This document shows, piece by piece, positions 33,759 through 37,447 of a DNA stretch of 37,447 nt. This DNA is from Flavobacterium sp. A45. GTDB taxonomy: Bacteria > Bacteroidota > Bacteroidia > Flavobacteriales > Flavobacteriaceae. The stretch's first letter is position 1. Each line of letters begins with the position of its first letter. The translations under genes were made by a program, and so were the position numbers. The stretch covers positions 1 to 37,447 of the forward strand of contig NZ_MUNX01000032.1 of the NCBI RefSeq assembly GCF_002001005.1. The letters are read 5' to 3'. The notes beneath the pieces are model-generated. The model made no database searches. It was not told where the DNA came from and was given only the letters and a program-made list of their open reading frames with translations.

Positions 33759-33824
33759 TCTCGCAAAGGCGCGAAGACGCAAAGGAACCGGCTCTAAACT
33801 TTGCGGCTTAGCGCCTTTGCGAGA
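33759..33824. repeat. Long GC-rich inverted repeat (TCTCGCAAAGGCGC type)
   Basis: Arms at 33759-33784 and 33799-33824 are reverse complements at 24 of 26 positions, with a 14-base loop. The unit (TCTCGCAAAGGCGC and GACGCAAAG) is much richer in G+C than its surroundings. It lies between convergent transcription units and is a candidate dispersed repeat. Confidence 0.85.
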
Positions 33825-33867
33825 ACAAACAAAGCTTAACTCAATGGGGGCACGCCCTGAATGGTTT

Positions 33868-34539
33868 TTATATTTTGGAATTCAACTTTAAAATTCCAGC
33901 TACTATTAAATATTGCGCTAGGCAATACGTCGCCATAATGTAAAATGAAGCATGTGCAATTGGCGCATAAAATTTATTGAATGCCAAAATACTATCGGAA
34001 CTTACAAATACAATCGCGCCGATAAGGATGTAATTGTTTGCAGGAATCGCCCATTTTAAACTGCCTTTGAAAGCAAAGAAAAGCATTGTGGTAATCACGA
34101 TCGCATAGACCAAAACCGGAATTTTTAAAGGTCCCAGTTTTGGAAATAAAGTGCCAATCATGAAAACAAAATAGGCTAATATGGCTAGAACACCAATCCA
34201 AAATAGGAATTTTTTATTGTTGTTTTTAGTGTTTTGTTGTTTGCTGAAAAGGGCAATATATACCAAATGCGATATAAGAAAAGCCACTAGCCCGAAGATG
34301 AAATAGAGTTCGCCTCTATCTGTAAAAAGCAAAATAATATCACCTATCCAGGAAAATGTCAATGCGGTTAAAAGGATATTTTTGCTTGGAAAACTATCAG
34401 AAATTATTACCGCTCCCATTAAAATAGGAAGCAACATAGGCTTCATATAGTTGTCGAATCCTTCTAGATTAAAGAATAGAATACCAAGATAAATAATGGT
34501 AAAACCAATGTAGGTTTTGAGAAGTAAAGATGATTGCAT
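33868..34539 (-). CDS. Lysoplasmalogenase, YhhN family
   Basis: A 223-residue inner membrane protein with about eight helices. It matches the YhhN/TMEM86 family, with LTALTFSWIGDIILLF (the conserved S-x-x-GD-xxL) and a later FVSSDSILAFNKF. Characterised members hydrolyse the vinyl ether bond of lysoplasmalogens, releasing a fatty aldehyde and glycerophospho-base. The gene starts 9 bases after the stop of an AGMO-like ether-cleaving enzyme, which strengthens a role in ether-lipid breakdown. No experimental activity can be inferred beyond the family. Confidence 0.88.
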   Translation of the reverse strand: MQSSLLLKTYIGFTIIYLGILFFNLEGFDNYMKPMLLPILMGAVIISDSFPSKNILLTALTFSWIGDIILLFTDRGELYFIFGLVAFLISHLVYIALFSKQQNTKNNNKKFLFWIGVLAILAYFVFMIGTLFPKLGPLKIPVLVYAIVITTMLFFAFKGSLKWAIPANNYILIGAIVFVSSDSILAFNKFYAPIAHASFYIMATYCLAQYLIVAGILKLNSKI

Positions 34540-34548
34540 AGTTTTTTT

Positions 34549-35820
34549 TTAAGAAGTTGCCACAATTGATTTTTCTGCATCAAAATTGGTGTTTACAAAG
34601 TAAAACGTGACCAATAGCGATAAAATGAGATACCCAATTATGATGTAAGAGGCGAAAGGGAAAAGTGTATTCATGCCAAACCAATCACCAAGATAGGCGA
34701 TGATTCCGATTCCTATTAAAAATCTGATTCCTTCCCATAGCAATGAAATTTTTCGGGTATCCATCAATTCGGTGTAGCTGTAAACGGTAAGGAATATAAA
34801 AGCGCCATAGATAAATACGTTTGGCAAGCCAATAATTGCAATCGAATTGTACATATAGGTAATGAGCAATAAAGTGAATATAGCTTGAAATAATGACCAA
34901 TAGATTAATTTGTTGGAATGTTGTGTTCCGTATTTTTCGAATGAATAGACGTCAGTAATTTTGTTGACGGGATATTTCTCTTCAAAGTGTTCTGGTCGCC
35001 AACCTGTGGGTTTGAACCAAATGGTAAGTTTGTCTTTCCATTTTTCGGCTCGCCAAGCATCGGTAATCAATAACCACAAGTGCTGGAAGTTAATGCGGAA
35101 AGGATTCCATGTTTGTGCTGGTCTCGTAATTCCAAAAACAGGGGGAACCGAATCTAATTCTTCCTGAAAAGTGCCAAAAAGTTTATCCCAAATTATGAAT
35201 ATCTGCGAATGATTTTTGTCCATATAAATGGGGTTTATCGCATGATGTACGCGATGATGAGAAGGCGTAACAAGTATATGTTCCAGAAAACCCATTTTTT
35301 TGATGTGTTTGGTATGATACCAAAATTGCAAAAATAGGTGAATGGGAAGTATTATAGCAATTACTCTTGGCGGTACGCCCAATAGTGCTGCTGGAATCAA
35401 TAAAAATGTAAATAGATTGACAAAGCTCGAAACTGTTTGGCGCAAAGCACAAGCCAGATTAAATTCTTCGCTACTGTGGTGAATCGCGTGTTTGTTCCAT
35501 AAAAAATTAATTTGGTGGGACAGACGATGACTCCAATAGCCATAAAAATCAATCACTATAAATCCAATGATATAAGCCCAAACATTGGCTTCTAAATGCA
35601 TTATGGAAAACTTGGTTTCAAACCATTCGTAAGAGACTAACGTAATGCTAAGTCCAAGAACATCTTTGACCGAATTGACCATTCCCGAACTGATACTTGA
35701 AACCGAATCCATGTTTGGAACCGTGTCTTCTCCTTTATAATGGCCGTATATTTTTTCGATTATAATTAATATCAAAAAAATGGGCATCACAAAAACTAAT
35801 ATTTTACCGTATTCTTCCAT
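34549..35820 (-). CDS. Sterol desaturase superfamily enzyme resembling alkylglycerol monooxygenase (AGMO)
   Basis: A 423-residue membrane di-iron enzyme. Histidine motifs are HRLSH (98-102), HAIHH (111-115) and HRVHH (189-193), with further His at 169 and 172. HHSSEEFNLACALRQTV and TPSHHRVHH, followed by DKNHSQIFIIWDKLFGTF, read very like animal AGMO (TMEM195), as does the C-terminal FKPTGWRP. AGMO splits the ether bond of alkylglycerols using tetrahydrobiopterin and oxygen. Four or more further helices follow after residue 320. The ATG at 35820 is used; an in-frame TTG at 35841 lies over the -7 box. The lysoplasmalogenase gene follows in the same operon. Confidence 0.87.
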   Translation of the reverse strand: MEEYGKILVFVMPIFLILIIIEKIYGHYKGEDTVPNMDSVSSISSGMVNSVKDVLGLSITLVSYEWFETKFSIMHLEANVWAYIIGFIVIDFYGYWSHRLSHQINFLWNKHAIHHSSEEFNLACALRQTVSSFVNLFTFLLIPAALLGVPPRVIAIILPIHLFLQFWYHTKHIKKMGFLEHILVTPSHHRVHHAINPIYMDKNHSQIFIIWDKLFGTFQEELDSVPPVFGITRPAQTWNPFRINFQHLWLLITDAWRAEKWKDKLTIWFKPTGWRPEHFEEKYPVNKITDVYSFEKYGTQHSNKLIYWSLFQAIFTLLLITYMYNSIAIIGLPNVFIYGAFIFLTVYSYTELMDTRKISLLWEGIRFLIGIGIIAYLGDWFGMNTLFPFASYIIIGYLILSLLVTFYFVNTNFDAEKSIVATS

Positions 35821-35838
35821 TTGATGGGTATTTTTTTT

Positions 35839-35846
35839 CAAATATA
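35839..35846 (-). promoter_or_regulatory. -7 box (TATATTTG) for the ether-lipid operon
   Basis: The minus strand reads TATATTTG 18 bases before the ATG at 35820. No -33 TTG is clear. Confidence 0.5.
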
Positions 35847-35983
35847 GAATAATTGTTTAGAATGTTGTGTTTTTTGCTATTTTTTTATAGGTAGTATTAC
35901 ATATTCAATAATGATGATTTTCAATATAATTGAGTGTTTGAGAAGAATTATGGTTTCAAAAGCAGTTCTGAGACTGTGAAAAC

Positions 35984-36025
35984 ATAAAAAAACCTACTTG
36001 AGATTGTACTTGCTCAAGTAGGTTT
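35984..36025 (-). terminator. Terminator after clpS
   Basis: AAACCTACTTGAG (35990-36002) pairs with CTCAAGTAGGTTT (36013-36025), 13 bp. On the minus strand it runs into a stretch of U residues, 38 bases after the clpS stop. Confidence 0.9.
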
Positions 36026-36062
36026 AATAAATAACTAATTTTTGGAAATAGTATTGTATAGT

Positions 36063-36338
36063 TTAGATTATTTCGGCTGTTAAGCCAGCTTCAAGTAATC
36101 TAGAGCATTGTACTCTTAATTTATCATATTCCCCCGTTTTTACAGTGCATTTTCCTTTGTAATGCACAATTAATGAACACTGTTCCGCTTGAATAGGAGT
36201 GTGCCCGCAAACACGAACTAAAGTATCAATGACATGGTCAAATGTATTTACATCGTCATTGTAAACTATTATTTCATTGTTTTTGGTTGTAACTTCCTCT
36301 TCTCGGGTTCTTTCTTTTACTTTCTCTATTGTACTCAT
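36063..36338 (-). CDS. clpS: ATP-dependent Clp protease adaptor ClpS
   Basis: A 91-residue adaptor. After a flexible charged N-terminus comes the ClpS core: IIVYNDDVNTFDHVIDTLVRVCGHTPIQAEQ, with the conserved N-D-D and the VHYKGKCTVKTGE segment. ClpS binds N-end-rule substrates and delivers them to ClpA or ClpC. The conserved Asn/Asp/His residues for binding the N-degron are visible. It follows prmA by 43 bases and ends before a strong terminator, so prmA-clpS is likely one transcript. Confidence 0.95.
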   Translation of the reverse strand: MSTIEKVKERTREEEVTTKNNEIIVYNDDVNTFDHVIDTLVRVCGHTPIQAEQCSLIVHYKGKCTVKTGEYDKLRVQCSRLLEAGLTAEII

Positions 36339-36381
36339 GCTTTTAGGTTTTTGTACTTTGTTGATTTATAAAATAGGAATA

Positions 36382-37215
36382 CTAATTTACGTATTTTATT
36401 GATACCCAGTTGTTTCTTTGAAACTTTTTTACATAAGTTAATCCTTTTTCTGTGCAAGATGCGTCAATAAAAGGAATATCCTCTTCGTAGAAACCACTAA
36501 ATAATATCGTTCCGCCTGTATTTAAACTGTCAACATAACTTTGCATATCGTTTAACAAAATATTTCTGTTGATGTTGGCTATGATCAAATCGTATTTTTT
36601 GTCTTTTAATAAAGCTGCATCTCCTTCGTAAACCGTAATGTGCTTACAATTGTTTCGTTCAGCATTTTCAATGGAGTTTAGGTAACACCAATTATCAATG
36701 TCAATCGCATCGATAGGTTGAGCTCCCTTCATTTCGGCAAGAATGGCAAGAATTGCTGTACCGCAACCCATGTCCAATGTTTTCATGCCAGTAACATTCA
36801 TTTCCAGTAAATGCTGAATCATCATGTGTGTGGTTTCATGATGTCCAGTTCCAAAGCTCATTTTAGGCTCGATTACAATATCATATTCTGCATCCGTTTT
36901 AGGGTGAAATGGTGCGCGTACATGACAATTTCCTTCTACATCAATAGGTTCAAAATTCTTTTCCCACTCCTCATTCCAGTTTACTTGCTCGATTTCTTCA
37001 AAAGTATAATCGATTTTGAATTCTTCCGATTGTAATATTTGAATGTCTTCCAATATCGTTTCGTCCCAAAGGTCTTTTTGCACAAAAGCCGAAATTCCGG
37101 TTTCGGTTTCAGTAAAGCTTTCAAAAGCTTTTTCGCCCAATTCGGCAATTAATATTTCCGATCCGAGTTCTTTTGGCTCAATGGTAAAATGATACCCTAT
37201 GTAAATATTTGACAT
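36382..37215 (-). CDS. prmA: Ribosomal protein L11 methyltransferase
   Basis: A 277-residue S-adenosylmethionine-dependent methyltransferase that modifies ribosomal protein L11. The N-terminal substrate-recognition domain (about 1-90) is followed by VEGNCHVRAPFHPKTDAEYDIVIEPKMSFGTGHHETTHM, the hallmark of PrmA. Motif I is LDMGCGTAILAILA, motif II IDAIDIDNW, and motif IV DLIIANINRNILL with the NPP-like loop. The ATG at 37215 gives the proper start MSNIYIGYHFTIEP; the upstream frame from 37251 crosses the promoter region. Confidence 0.95.
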   Translation of the reverse strand: MSNIYIGYHFTIEPKELGSEILIAELGEKAFESFTETETGISAFVQKDLWDETILEDIQILQSEEFKIDYTFEEIEQVNWNEEWEKNFEPIDVEGNCHVRAPFHPKTDAEYDIVIEPKMSFGTGHHETTHMMIQHLLEMNVTGMKTLDMGCGTAILAILAEMKGAQPIDAIDIDNWCYLNSIENAERNNCKHITVYEGDAALLKDKKYDLIIANINRNILLNDMQSYVDSLNTGGTILFSGFYEEDIPFIDASCTEKGLTYVKKFQRNNWVSIKYVN

Positions 37216-37229
37216 GTTTAATTTTTTTG

Positions 37230-37237
37230 CAAAGGTA
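37230..37237 (-). promoter_or_regulatory. -7 box (TACCTTTG) for prmA-clpS
   Basis: The minus strand reads TACCTTTG, 14 bases before the ATG at 37215. The remaining 210 bases to the window end hold no supported gene. Confidence 0.5.
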
Positions 37238-37447
37238 ACAATAGGATGCAATCTTTTTTTGAATTTTTAAAATTTTTGAAAGTATATTTTTTTGACAACG
37301 CTCTGTTTTTAATGAATTATTGAATATGAACTTTAGTCTAAATAAGATTGCTCAATTTTTTTTGATCTTTACAATAAAAACGGTTGATTTTTTTGTTAAT
37401 CATCTAAAAATGAATGCTTAGTGTTGTTTTTTTGAGCATTATAGGCG

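Noticed and set aside
1..37447. CRISPR array, tRNA or rRNA genes, insertion sequences, prophage
   Set aside because: No regularly spaced repeats, cloverleaf-like sequences, transposase motifs or phage structural genes were seen. The repeats present are dispersed palindromes.

Overview
The window reads as chromosomal DNA of a Bacteroidota bacterium, most likely a Flavobacterium or close relative. The base composition is AT-rich, upstream regions are A-rich without clear Shine-Dalgarno sequences, and many genes carry Bacteroidetes-type -7 boxes (TAnnTTTG, seen as TATATTTG or TACCTTTG). The gene families fit too: CreD with a small winged-helix regulator, a DUF6691/YeeE pair, a DUF2027-like Smr protein, and a KdsA with the metal-type active-site Cys. 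Dispersed repeats typical of flavobacterial intergenic DNA are present. I see no tRNA, rRNA, CRISPR array, insertion sequence or prophage.

Layout. 0.1-4.3 kb: a tripartite efflux operon (TolC-type outer membrane factor, HlyD/EmrA adaptor, 14-TM MFS pump). 4.5-6.3 kb: a potassium-channel-like protein and an AI-2E/PerM transporter. 6.5-7.7 kb: a serine-hydrolase lipoprotein, reverse strand. 8.1-13.8 kb: a saccharopine dehydrogenase-like oxidoreductase, class II fumarase and a two-domain M16 peptidase. 14.0-17.4 kb: a three-part patatin phospholipase (TPR-like sensor, patatin, membrane anchor) followed by an Asp/Glu racemase. 17.5-18.7 kb: CbpA and its modulator CbpM. 18.8-21.4 kb: an Mla-type lipid-transport ABC operon (permease, ATPase, MCE protein). 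21.4-23.4 kb: cysteine desulfurase and a RarD-like transporter. 23.7-25.4 kb: a duplicated-domain lipoprotein, an Smr protein and a tiny membrane protein.

25.5-29.7 kb: an unannotated 32-codon membrane ORF with its own terminator, then a reverse-strand envelope cluster (membrane protein, YiiX-like hydrolase, winged-helix regulator, small membrane protein, CreD). Two copies of the palindrome TACTTTG-N5-CAAAGTA bracket this cluster and are probably the regulator's operators. 29.7-32.5 kb: DUF1801 protein, an outer membrane protein, KdsA and a lipoprotein. 32.6-33.6 kb: a YeeE/YedE sulfur transporter split into two genes. 33.9-35.8 kb: an AGMO-like sterol-desaturase-superfamily enzyme in an operon with a YhhN lysoplasmalogenase, which together look like an ether-lipid cleavage unit. 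36.1-37.2 kb: PrmA and ClpS.

Most promising for follow-up: the AGMO-lysoplasmalogenase operon, the TPR/patatin/membrane fusion, the paired operators of the CreD cluster, the 32-aa ORF, and a two-copy intergenic element whose hairpin changes sequence but keeps pairing. All functional statements rest on motif recognition by eye; no search was run.
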